A stretch of DNA of 21,316 nucleotides from Bacteroidales bacterium (lineage in GTDB: Bacteria; Bacteroidota; Bacteroidia; Bacteroidales; JAAUTT01), in assembly GCA_025350365.1 (NCBI GenBank), contig JANXXY010000254.1, positions 1 through 21,316 of the forward strand, in the 5' to 3' direction. The position numbers and the translations under genes were made by a program. The stretch's first letter is position 1, and every line of letters begins with the position of its first letter. The notes under the pieces are model-generated. The model saw only the letters and a program-made list of their open reading frames with translations, made no database searches and was not told the DNA's origin. Positions 15,634-21,316 of the stretch are shown here, piece by piece.

Positions 15634-15787
15634 ATAATTAAATGGATATGAGAGGGTAGAAATTGATTTTAGATTTTGATTTTAGCAGTTAGCAGTTAGC
15701 GAGATGGTAAACTTCAATAAAAACACGAATCCTTATTCGTTGGGTTATTTTTTTTTGCAATAACTTCGTAAGAAATTAAAACGAATC

Positions 15788-16252
15788 ATGGACAAAAATA
15801 AAAAAGCCGGACGATACAGTCGTATTTACTTCCAATTGGAGGAATTGGTCAAAAAAAGTGATAATCCCATTTCGCACATGGCTACAGTGTTAGCGGTGCT
15901 TCATCATAAAATGGATTACTATTTCTGGACTGGCTTTTACTTGTTGCAGGACGGAAAACTACTCGTAGGACCTTATCAGGGCCCGGTTGCCTGTCAGGAA
16001 CTTACCCTAAATAAAGGAGTATGCTGGGCTGGCATTAACCAAAACAAAACCATTGTAGTTAACGATGTTCATCTATTCCCCGGACATATTGCCTGTGATT
16101 CGCGATCTAATTCTGAAATTGTGGTTCCGTTGCACAATAAAAGAGGAGAAATTATTGGCATTTTGGATGTGGACAGCAAGGATCTGAATTCCTTCGATGA
16201 CGTGGATGCGGAATGGCTTCAAAAGATCATTGCATTGATAGCAAAAAAATAG
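15788..16252 (+). CDS. msrC: Free methionine-(R)-sulfoxide reductase (GAF type)
   Basis: A small cytoplasmic GAF-domain enzyme that reduces free methionine-R-sulfoxide to methionine, using disulfide exchange. All three active cysteines are present with the spacing of the E. coli protein: Cys69 in GPVACQEL, Cys79 in GVCWAG and Cys103 in GHIACDS, the last followed by SNSEIVVPL and a C-terminal GILDVDS. The 154-residue length is normal and there is no attached kinase or cyclase domain, which separates it from regulatory GAF proteins. The ATG at 15788 is preceded by TTG (15740-15742), 18 bp, then TAACTTCG (15761-15768), a one-mismatch promoter. It is a single-gene unit, ending at the shared hairpin at 16252. 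Confidence 0.9.
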   Translation: MDKNKKAGRYSRIYFQLEELVKKSDNPISHMATVLAVLHHKMDYYFWTGFYLLQDGKLLVGPYQGPVACQELTLNKGVCWAGINQNKTIVVNDVHLFPGHIACDSRSNSEIVVPLHNKRGEIIGILDVDSKDLNSFDDVDAEWLQKIIALIAKK

Positions 16253-16288
16253 GAATGGGGGAAAGCAATGACAACTTTCCCCCATTCC
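16243..16288 (-). terminator. Strong hairpin terminator, directional to the minus strand
   Basis: A perfect 14-bp stem, GGAATGGGGGAAAG (16252-16265) against CTTTCCCCCATTCC (16275-16288), with a 9-nt loop. On the minus strand it is followed by TATTTTTTTG, a canonical U-tract, so it terminates the barrel gene at 16311. On the plus strand no T-tract follows. The first stem base is the last base of the msrC stop codon. Confidence 0.88.
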
Positions 16289-16310
16289 AAAATCCTCGCT
16301 ATTTTCTACT

Positions 16311-16937
16311 TTAGAAAAACAGCCCTAATCCCAATATAAACTGGTTATTTCTCGAATCGAACTTATAATCGGTTCCACCAACTTTCATTCCAGTGCCCAA
16401 CCTGCTGAGATTTCCTTCGTATTTCAAGTCCAATGCAATCTTTTTGCCTAAATCAAAACCTACATTAAGCTGATAGCCAAAGGTAGCTTTGTTAAACTTT
16501 GTTTCAATGCTTTGACCCGAAAAATCAATTGATTCCGAAGGTTTGTTAAGAATAACGCTGGCAACGGGGCCAACTCCCAATCTGAGCGGACCAAGTTTGG
16601 TTCCTACAATTACCGGAATGTCTAACTTGGTAAAAGTCTGTTTAATGGTTTTTACATTTTTTGATGCATCGGTCAACCGAACTTCTCCACCCGTGGAACT
16701 AAGTAAAAATTCGGGCTGGATAAATATTCCTACCAAAGATAGTCGTGCTATCAAACCTCCCTGAAAACCATATTTGGCATTCTTTAGGGTTTCAACTGTA
16801 GTCTTATCTACAGTGGTAAAATTATCGGCCTGCAATGTCGATGATGTTATTGCAGCCCTTAAACCCAATTTAAACTGAGGGAAAGCACAAATGCTTATTG
16901 AAGCAAATAAAATAATAAATAAAATTTTCGTTTTCAT
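16311..16937 (-). CDS. Small outer-membrane beta-barrel protein (OMP_b-brl type)
   Basis: A 208-residue porin-like protein with signal peptide (MKTKILFIILFASISICAFP, then QF). Alternating strands follow, such as KLGLRAAITSSTLQ, YGFQGGLIARLSLVGIFIQP, LRLGVGPVASVIL, FGYQLNVGFDLGKKIALDLK and a final NQFILGLGLFF ending in aromatic residues, as expected of an eight-stranded barrel inserted by the Bam machinery. The function is unknown; the family is common in Bacteroidota and includes structural and adhesion-like proteins. A TACTTTTG -7 box on the minus strand (16977-16970) lies 32 bp before the start. It is monocistronic, ending at the strong hairpin. Confidence 0.82.
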   Translation of the reverse strand: MKTKILFIILFASISICAFPQFKLGLRAAITSSTLQADNFTTVDKTTVETLKNAKYGFQGGLIARLSLVGIFIQPEFLLSSTGGEVRLTDASKNVKTIKQTFTKLDIPVIVGTKLGPLRLGVGPVASVILNKPSESIDFSGQSIETKFNKATFGYQLNVGFDLGKKIALDLKYEGNLSRLGTGMKVGGTDYKFDSRNNQFILGLGLFF

Positions 16938-16969
16938 AATTTTTCAGGTTTTAACTTTAAATATAAACG

Positions 16970-16977
16970 CAAAAGTA
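16970..16977 (-). promoter_or_regulatory. Putative -7 box of the barrel gene
   Basis: TACTTTTG on the minus strand matches TAnnTTTG, 32 bp before the barrel-gene start. The same octamer with the same flank (GCAAAAGTAAT on the plus strand) precedes prfC. Confidence 0.45.
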
Positions 16978-17046
16978 ATGAATTGTAGTATTTTTAAGGG
17001 TACCTAATTTCAGATGACATAAATCACCATTTACTTCCATCAAACA

Positions 17047-17078
17047 TTGCCTGTTATTTGGAAACTTAAATAGCTTTG
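17047..17078 (+). promoter_or_regulatory. Putative promoter of the metallophosphoesterase gene
   Basis: TTG at 17047-17049, a 21-bp spacer, then TAGCTTTG at 17071-17078, matching the TTTG / TAnnTTTG pattern with acceptable spacing. It leaves a leader of about 60 nt. Confidence 0.4.
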
Positions 17079-17145
17079 CAGATAAACATTTCCAATATAA
17101 GGATTGTTTATGAAAAACTGCAATAACCGATTTTAAACTCTTATT

Positions 17146-18399
17146 ATGATTTTTTTAATCATCATAGTTATCATGATGTTTCTGGATGCATATACATTTA
17201 AAGGAATAAAAATTCTTTTGAAAAGAACGTCAAGCCCAGGAATAAAACGTGCCATTTATATCACATTTTGGTCTGTAACAGCTTTTATGCTTTTATTAGT
17301 GATGGGAGGATATTTTTTGCGTTCTTCCACCAGAAATGCTGCAGTATTTACCTGGTATTATTACCTGTTTGGTGTGTTTTTGGTGTTATATATTCCTAAA
17401 ATATTATTTGTTATATTTCATTTAACCGAAGATATTATCGCAGGGATAACCTGGATTATTAAAAAACTTTACATATCCAAGCCAGTTGTTGAAGGAGCTG
17501 TTCCTATTACACGCACAATATTCCTGTCGCGAATAGGAATTATATTAGCCGCTCTGCCCTTTTTTGGATTTATTTGGGGAATGGTGAAAGGTCGTTTTAA
17601 TTTTCGTATTGAAACCCAAAAACTAACATTTCCAAACCTTCCAAAATCGTTTGATGGCTTAAAAATTGTTCAGATTTCTGATATTCACATTGGTGGTTTT
17701 AAAGGTTTTCAGACGAGGGTGGAAGAAGCAATTGATATGGTTAATGCACAACAACCTGATATTATATTTTTTACTGGAGATCTGGTAAACAATTTTTCCG
17801 AAGAACTTGACGGATGGATACCGATACTTTCCCGAATGCAAGCCAAAATTGGGAAATACTCCATTCTGGGAAATCATGATTATGGAAATTATTATCACTG
17901 GAACTCAGAAACCGAGAAAGCAGAAAATTTCAGAAAAATTATTGAGGCACACTCAAAAATCGGATTCCAGTTATTGAACAACCAATCGGTTATTTTATCG
18001 AAAAATGATGAGCAATTGGCCATTATCGGAGTTGAAAACTGGGGTCATCCTCCTTTTCCGCAATATGCCGACTTTAAAAAAGCATCGGTAAACACTGAAA
18101 ACATTCCGTTTAAAATACTGCTTTCCCACGATCCTGATCATTGGGATGCCAAAATACAAGGTAAAACAGACGTTGACCTTACCCTTGCCGGACATACCCA
18201 TGGAATGCAGTTTGGATTCCGTTTTGCAGGAAAGGAAATTTGGAGTCCGGCACAGTATAAATATAAACGGTGGGCGGGGCTTTATCAGGAAGGAAAGCAA
18301 TCGCTTTATGTAAACAGAGGTTTCGGATATATTGGCTACCCGGGTCGCGTTGGAATGCCTCCGGAAATAACCGTTTTGGAGTTGAGCAATAAGACTTAA
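17146..18399 (+). CDS. Membrane-anchored calcineurin-like metallophosphoesterase (YaeI type)
   Basis: A 417-residue protein with about four N-terminal membrane helices (near 1-14, 37-56, 68-92 and 124-144) and a cytoplasmic- or periplasmic-facing metallophosphoesterase domain from about 172. All metal ligands are visible: Asp179 and His181 (SDIHIGG), Asp212 (GDLVNN), Asn243 and His244 (GNHDYG), His328 (LSHDPDHW), and His350 and His352 (AGHTHG). The C-terminal GFGYIGYPGRVGMPPEITVLEL is typical of the YaeI/YkuE group, some of which act on lipid-linked phosphates; the substrate here is not known. The gene stands alone between the divergent barrel gene and mnmE. It could be taken for LpxH, but the multi-helix anchor argues against that. 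Confidence 0.87.
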   Translation: MIFLIIIVIMMFLDAYTFKGIKILLKRTSSPGIKRAIYITFWSVTAFMLLLVMGGYFLRSSTRNAAVFTWYYYLFGVFLVLYIPKILFVIFHLTEDIIAGITWIIKKLYISKPVVEGAVPITRTIFLSRIGIILAALPFFGFIWGMVKGRFNFRIETQKLTFPNLPKSFDGLKIVQISDIHIGGFKGFQTRVEEAIDMVNAQQPDIIFFTGDLVNNFSEELDGWIPILSRMQAKIGKYSILGNHDYGNYYHWNSETEKAENFRKIIEAHSKIGFQLLNNQSVILSKNDEQLAIIGVENWGHPPFPQYADFKKASVNTENIPFKILLSHDPDHWDAKIQGKTDVDLTLAGHTHGMQFGFRFAGKEIWSPAQYKYKRWAGLYQEGKQSLYVNRGFGYIGYPGRVGMPPEITVLELSNKT

Positions 18400-18407
18400 T
18401 TTTTTTA

Positions 18408-18473
18408 ACCACGTAACTAGATCACCTGAATTATACTGAACACGAAGACAAGAAGACACAAAGTTTTTATAGT
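18408..18473. repeat. Degenerate CACGAAGACACAAAG-type intergenic repeat
   Basis: The stretch runs from TTAACCACGTAAC to CACGAAGACAAGAAGACACA and on to AAGTTTTTA. It resembles an intergenic short repeat (ACCACGAAGACACGAAGACACAAAG type) that I have seen in many Bacteroidota genomes. It has an internal period of about 9 (ACGAAGACA / AGAAGACAC). One degenerate copy only; recognition is from memory. Confidence 0.35.
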
Positions 18474-18604
18474 CGTATTTTTTAGTACTAGAGAGTTCTG
18501 TTTCATCTATTTTTTGATACGTTTAAATTGATTTTTATGTTTAAGTTCCTCGTGTTTCAATTTTTTCTTTCATTTTTAAATGCGCTTGCCCTATATAAAG
18601 AACG

Positions 18605-18632
18605 ATGATTCCATGAAAATCATGTATTTTTG
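18605..18632 (+). promoter_or_regulatory. Putative mnmE promoter with dyad
   Basis: TATTTTTG at 18625-18632 is an exact -7 box, 17 bp before the mnmE start, giving a very short leader. Directly upstream ATGATT (18605-18610) and AATCAT (18618-18623) form a 6-7-6 dyad in the -33 zone, possibly an operator. No -33 TTTG was seen. Confidence 0.45.
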
Positions 18633-18649
18633 CATTTCTGAAAAAAACC

Positions 18650-20050
18650 ATGATTGCATCTCACAACGATACCATTTGTGCCATTGCCTCAGCCCCAGGT
18701 GCCGGGGCTATTGCTGTTGTCCGTTTATCGGGTGATAAATCCTTACCCATCACCGATTCGTTGTTTCAATCTCCGGGTGGAAAGAAGAGACTAGCCGATC
18801 AACCAGCCAACACCGTTCATTTTGGAAGCCTTCAATTTAACGGCATATTGATGGATGAAGTTCTGGTGAGCATTTTCAAAGGGCCGCATTCATATACAGG
18901 GGAAGATGTTGTAGAAATATCGTGCCATGGATCGCAGTTTATCCAGCAACAAATACTTCAAAGCCTCACACAGTCGGGGGCACGATTGGCGAACCCCGGC
19001 GAGTTTACCATGCGGGCGTTTTTGAATGGCAAAATGGATCTCTCTCAAGCCGAAGCAGTGGCCGATCTCATCTCGTCCGAATCAAATGCTGCCCATAAGA
19101 TGGCTATCAATCAAATGCGGGGCGGGTTTTCGAATGAAATTAGCGGGCTACGTGAGAAACTCCTGAATTTCTGTTCACTGATAGAATTGGAGCTGGACTT
19201 TTCGGAGGAAGATGTGGAATTTGCCGATCGCGATGCCCTCAAAAGTCTTATCGTTAAGGTGCATACCACCATTCAAAGCCTTGTAAAATCGTTTTCGCTG
19301 GGCAATGTCATTAAAAACGGTGTGCCTGTTACCATTGTTGGCAAGCCAAATGTAGGAAAATCGACCCTGTTAAATTATTTTTTGAACGAAGAGCGAGCCA
19401 TTGTTTCTGAAATAGCCGGGACTACCCGCGATTCTATTGAAGATCAGATAACGATTGATGGGATCTCATTCCGGTTTATTGATACAGCCGGGATACGGAA
19501 AACCACCGATACTATCGAATCGATTGGCATTGAGCGCACATTCACCAAAATCAGTCAGGCGACCATCATCATATTACTGGCCGATGGATCACAAAGTGTG
19601 GAAGATATTCATGATCAGATTGCTGAAATCAATCCTTCTACACATCAGCATCTTTTGGTTGTTATCAATAAAATAGATCTGTTTGATGAAAATGAAACCA
19701 TAGCGCGGTTTGGAGGCAACAACAGTTTTAACCCTTATCCAACCCTGTTTCTATCGGCCAGGAAACATCTTCATACCGAATTACTCACACAAACATTGCT
19801 TTCCACGATACGTAAACAGGGGGATATAACGTCCAGTGTTATCGTGTCAAACGCCCGCCATCACGAGGCACTTGTAAAAGCCCTAGAAGCCACCGAACGT
19901 GTGATCTCAGGACTTGAGAACGGCATCACCTCCGATTTCATTGCCATGGATATCCGCATGATCCTGCATTATCTGGGCGAGATAACCGGCGTAATAACAA
20001 CCGATGATGTGCTGGGGAACATATTTAGTAAGTTCTGTATCGGAAAGTAA
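18650..20050 (+). CDS. mnmE: tRNA U34 modification GTPase MnmE (TrmE)
   Basis: With MnmG it installs the 5-carboxymethylaminomethyl group on wobble U34 of certain tRNAs. The 466-residue protein is complete: an N-terminal folate-binding domain (DTICAIASAPGAGAIAVVRLSG), a helical domain (SQAEAVADLI), an inserted G domain with P-loop GKPNVGKST, switch region AGTTRDSIEDQ, DTAG and the NKID motif, and the C-terminal FCIGK with the conserved cysteine. The ATG at 18650 directly precedes the conserved N-terminus. Codons are more GC-rich than in most neighbours. The gene's last 18 bp are a probable integration site for the element that follows, but the reading frame is unharmed. Confidence 0.96.
   Translation: MIASHNDTICAIASAPGAGAIAVVRLSGDKSLPITDSLFQSPGGKKRLADQPANTVHFGSLQFNGILMDEVLVSIFKGPHSYTGEDVVEISCHGSQFIQQQILQSLTQSGARLANPGEFTMRAFLNGKMDLSQAEAVADLISSESNAAHKMAINQMRGGFSNEISGLREKLLNFCSLIELELDFSEEDVEFADRDALKSLIVKVHTTIQSLVKSFSLGNVIKNGVPVTIVGKPNVGKSTLLNYFLNEERAIVSEIAGTTRDSIEDQITIDGISFRFIDTAGIRKTTDTIESIGIERTFTKISQATIIILLADGSQSVEDIHDQIAEINPSTHQHLLVVINKIDLFDENETIARFGGNNSFNPYPTLFLSARKHLHTELLTQTLLSTIRKQGDITSSVIVSNARHHEALVKALEATERVISGLENGITSDFIAMDIRMILHYLGEITGVITTDDVLGNIFSKFCIGK
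20033..20050 (+). other. Putative attachment site (attL) in the mnmE 3' end
   Basis: The last 18 bases of mnmE, TTCTGTATCGGAAAGTAA, encode FCIGK-stop. From memory, this closely matches the 18-bp attB core used by Salmonella genomic island 1 (SGI1) and relatives at the 3' end of trmE. Mobile-element-type genes start directly downstream. The partner repeat (attR) would be outside the window, so this is not proven. Confidence 0.5.
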
Positions 20051-20094
20051 TCACCACAAAACAACCACACACAAAACAATTAAGAACCCCATAC

Positions 20095-20120
20095 AAAGCC
20101 CTATAATATAGGGCTTTTTT
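20095..20120 (+). terminator. Intrinsic terminator after mnmE
   Basis: AAAGCCCTATA (20095-20105) and TATAGGGCTTT (20107-20117) are perfectly complementary; in practice an 8-bp stem with a 7-nt loop, followed by TTTTTT to 20120. It ends mnmE transcription before the element genes. If the attL reading is right, this terminator was brought in by the element. Confidence 0.85.
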
Positions 20121-20156
20121 AATGCTTACAAGTATAGGTTTATTTTGTGTTAATAG

Positions 20157-20186
20157 TTGTTTGTTTATGGAATATTTGTACCTTTG
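20157..20186 (+). promoter_or_regulatory. Putative promoter of the HTH/ORF6N gene pair
   Basis: TTG at 20157-20159, a 19-bp spacer and TACCTTTG at 20179-20186 fit the Bacteroidota TTTG-N19-TAnnTTTG consensus; it is the best promoter match in the window. The -7 box is overlapped by the first TTGTACCT repeat, which suggests control by a bound protein. Confidence 0.55.
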
Positions 20187-20224
20187 TTGTACCTCGAATT
20201 GGGTTGATAGGCAAATTTGTACCT
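20176..20224 (+). repeat. Three TTGTACCT direct repeats
   Basis: Exact TTGTACCT octamers start at 20176, 20187 and 20217, offsets of 11 and 30 bp, about one and three helical turns, so all lie on the same face of the DNA. The first overlaps the -7 box and the second follows directly. They look like binding sites for the downstream HTH protein or for a recombination protein. Confidence 0.65.
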
Positions 20225-20237
20225 CAACCCATTTTTT
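20200..20237 (+). terminator. Leader hairpin with T-tract
   Basis: TGGGTTGA (20200-20207) pairs with TCAACCCA (20224-20231), followed by six Ts (20232-20237). The 16-nt loop holds most of the third TTGTACCT. It is downstream of the putative promoter and before the HTH gene, so it might act as an attenuator or as a protein-binding dyad. Confidence 0.45.
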
Positions 20238-20288
20238 AAGGGGTTAATTGGCACACTTATACACACAAAGGCACAATAAGCTACAAAT

Positions 20289-20852
20289 ATGAGTTCAAAT
20301 ATTCAGGTACAAAGAATTTGCCAGCATTGCGGTAATGAGTTCACAGCACGAACCACCACCACACTGTACTGTTCACATAGTTGCAATAGTGCAGCATACA
20401 AAGCCAAACAAAGGGTTGGTAAGGTTGAGCAAAGCAATAAGGAAACCCAGCGTATTAAAACCCAACCTATTGAGGAACTGAATGCCAAAGCCTTTTTAAG
20501 TATTGCAGACACTTGTAAATTGATAGGAATAAGCAGACGTACAGTTTACCGAATGATTGAACGGGGTGAACTGATTACAGGCAAAGCAGGTAAGCGAACT
20601 ATAATAAGACGTACAGACCTTGAACAGCTTTTATTTGAGCAACCCCGAACCGTTGCACCCAAACCCGAAAAGCAACCCGAACAAAAGCAGTTTGATATTT
20701 CCGAATGTTACAACCTTACCGAAGTGCAGGACAAGTACGGTATTTCAGAAACAGCCTTACAAAACTTTATCAAACGAAACAGCATACCCAAAATAAAAAA
20801 GGGCTGGTTTGCATACGTTCCGAAAACTGAAATTGATAAACTATTGAGTTAA
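20289..20852 (+). CDS. Zinc-finger/double HTH DNA-binding protein, excisionase-like
   Basis: A 187-residue protein in three parts. Residues 11-32 hold four cysteines (CQHC at 11-14, then YCSHSC with Cys28 and Cys32), a small zinc-finger. Residues 67-117, FLSIADTCKLIGISRRTVYR and the following recognition wing, are a MerR-like HTH_17/excisionase domain. Residues 139-187 (YNLTEVQDKYGISETALQNF onward) form a second, shorter HTH of the same general type. A Pro/Lys/Gln-rich linker (about 118-137) separates them. Proteins of this kind are common in mobile elements of Bacteroidota, often near tyrosine recombinases. It probably acts as directionality factor or element regulator, perhaps binding the TTGTACCT repeats just upstream (inference). 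The ORF6N gene follows after 19 bp. Confidence 0.82.
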   Translation: MSSNIQVQRICQHCGNEFTARTTTTLYCSHSCNSAAYKAKQRVGKVEQSNKETQRIKTQPIEELNAKAFLSIADTCKLIGISRRTVYRMIERGELITGKAGKRTIIRRTDLEQLLFEQPRTVAPKPEKQPEQKQFDISECYNLTEVQDKYGISETALQNFIKRNSIPKIKKGWFAYVPKTEIDKLLS

Positions 20853-20871
20853 ACTCCAAAGCAAAAATAAA

Positions 20872-21316
20872 ATGCAACCGCAAAAAATTCAAACAAAAAT
20901 CTATGAAGTAAGGGAGCAAAAGGTAATGTTAGACTTTGACCTTGCCGAGTTGTACGAGGTTGAAAACAGGGCATTAAAACAAGCCGTCAAACGGAATATT
21001 GAGCGTTTCCCAAACGACTTTATGTTTCAACTTGCTAAAAGTGAATGGCAGGAGCTTATCACAAATTGTGATAAGCTACCCGAAGGGGTAAAATTTAGTC
21101 CGGCTACACCCTTTGCGTTTACCGAACAAGGGGTTTCAATGCTCTCAAGTATTTTGAGAAGCAAAAAAGCCATACAGGTAAATATTGCAATAATGAGAGC
21201 CTTTGTATTTATAAGGCAGTACGCTTTAAGCCATAAAGATTTGACCGATAAACTGAAAGAACTTGAAACCAAATACTACAAACAGTTTAAGGATGTGTAC
21301 GAAGCAATAAACCATT
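20872..21316 (+). CDS. ORF6N-domain DNA-binding protein, 3' end outside window
   Basis: An open frame from the ATG 20872-20874 to the window end (148 codons seen, no stop). It reads MQPQKIQTKIYEVREQKVML, then DFDLAELYEVENRALKQAVK, NIERFPNDFMFQLAKSEWQ and PFAFTEQGVSMLSSILRSKK. This is the ORF6N domain, related to KilA-N, typical of phage and mobile-element regulators; family members here usually carry a C-terminal coiled-coil region, whose start (LTDKLKELETKYYKQF) is visible. It probably forms an operon with the HTH gene 19 bp upstream. It contains an unusual 25-bp perfect palindrome at 21053-21077. Confidence 0.88.
   Translation, partial: MQPQKIQTKIYEVREQKVMLDFDLAELYEVENRALKQAVKRNIERFPNDFMFQLAKSEWQELITNCDKLPEGVKFSPATPFAFTEQGVSMLSSILRSKKAIQVNIAIMRAFVFIRQYALSHKDLTDKLKELETKYYKQFKDVYEAINH
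21053..21077. repeat. 25-bp perfect palindrome inside the ORF6N gene
   Basis: AGCTTATCACAA (21053-21064), a central A, and TTGTGATAAGCT (21066-21077) are exact inverted copies. It encodes part of the ELITNCDKL stretch of the ORF6N domain. The arm length (12 bp) is more than expected by chance in a window of this size, so a regulatory or recombination site is possible. Confidence 0.7.

Noticed and set aside
15725..15740. ACGAAT-CCTT-ATTCGT hairpin followed by a T-run upstream of msrC
   Set aside because: It looks like a terminator but no plus-strand gene precedes it, and its right arm and T-run overlap the likely msrC promoter; probably incidental.
17146..18399. Possible LpxH (UDP-diacylglucosamine diphosphatase)
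   Set aside because: Motifs are of the same superfamily, but the four N-terminal membrane helices and the GYPGRVGMPPEI ending fit the YaeI/YkuE group instead.
17995..18459. Minus-strand frame of 154 codons ahead of mnmE
   Set aside because: It is antisense to the metallophosphoesterase domain and begins in the intergenic repeat; no domain is seen.
21027..21272. Minus-strand frame at the window end
   Set aside because: It lies opposite the ORF6N gene, whose conserved motifs are read on the plus strand.
1..21316. CRISPR array, tRNA or rRNA genes, insertion sequence
   Set aside because: No regularly spaced identical repeats with unique spacers, no cloverleaf-like sequence and no transposase were seen on either strand.

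Overview
The window looks like a chromosomal segment from a free-living or environmental member of the Bacteroidota, ending at the edge of a likely integrated element. The evidence is AT-rich DNA, TAnnTTTG-type -7 boxes upstream of several genes, weak Shine-Dalgarno sequences, a GldM-type domain, DUF5777 and OMP_b-brl beta-barrels, and signal peptides ending in A-Q. No tRNA, rRNA or CRISPR array was seen.

Left part (1-7248): the tail of a small HAD-fold protein; an inner-membrane sugar/H+ symporter (GluP/FucP type) facing away from a zwf-pgl operon (oxidative pentose phosphate entry); metA, whose active-site Glu111 predicts acetyl-CoA use; a secreted stand-alone protein resembling the C-terminal domains of GldM; and an HtrA-type serine protease with no visible export signal.

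Middle part (7418-12574), all on the minus strand and read right to left: a pentaheme lipoprotein c-cytochrome with four exact 66-residue heme modules, a related monoheme lipoprotein cytochrome, a DUF5777 outer-membrane beta-barrel, a secreted YceI protein, a membrane-anchored OB-fold protein and an exported beta-propeller lactonase. This is the most interesting chromosomal locus. It looks like an envelope redox or electron-transfer module whose function is not established. It is preceded by a 391-bp gene-free stretch rich in inverted repeats.

Right-middle part (12966-20050): housekeeping genes, namely a threonine aldolase downstream of prfC (RF3), free methionine-(R)-sulfoxide reductase, a small outer-membrane barrel, a membrane-anchored metallophosphoesterase and mnmE.

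Right end (20051-21316): directly after the mnmE stop codon the character changes. The last 18 bp of mnmE match, as far as memory allows, the kind of attB core used by SGI1-type integrases. They are followed by a strong terminator, a promoter overlapped by TTGTACCT direct repeats, a zinc-finger/double-HTH excisionase-like protein and an ORF6N (phage/mobile-type) DNA-binding protein cut by the window end. This is best read as the left edge of an uncharacterised integrative element; its integrase and cargo lie outside the window.
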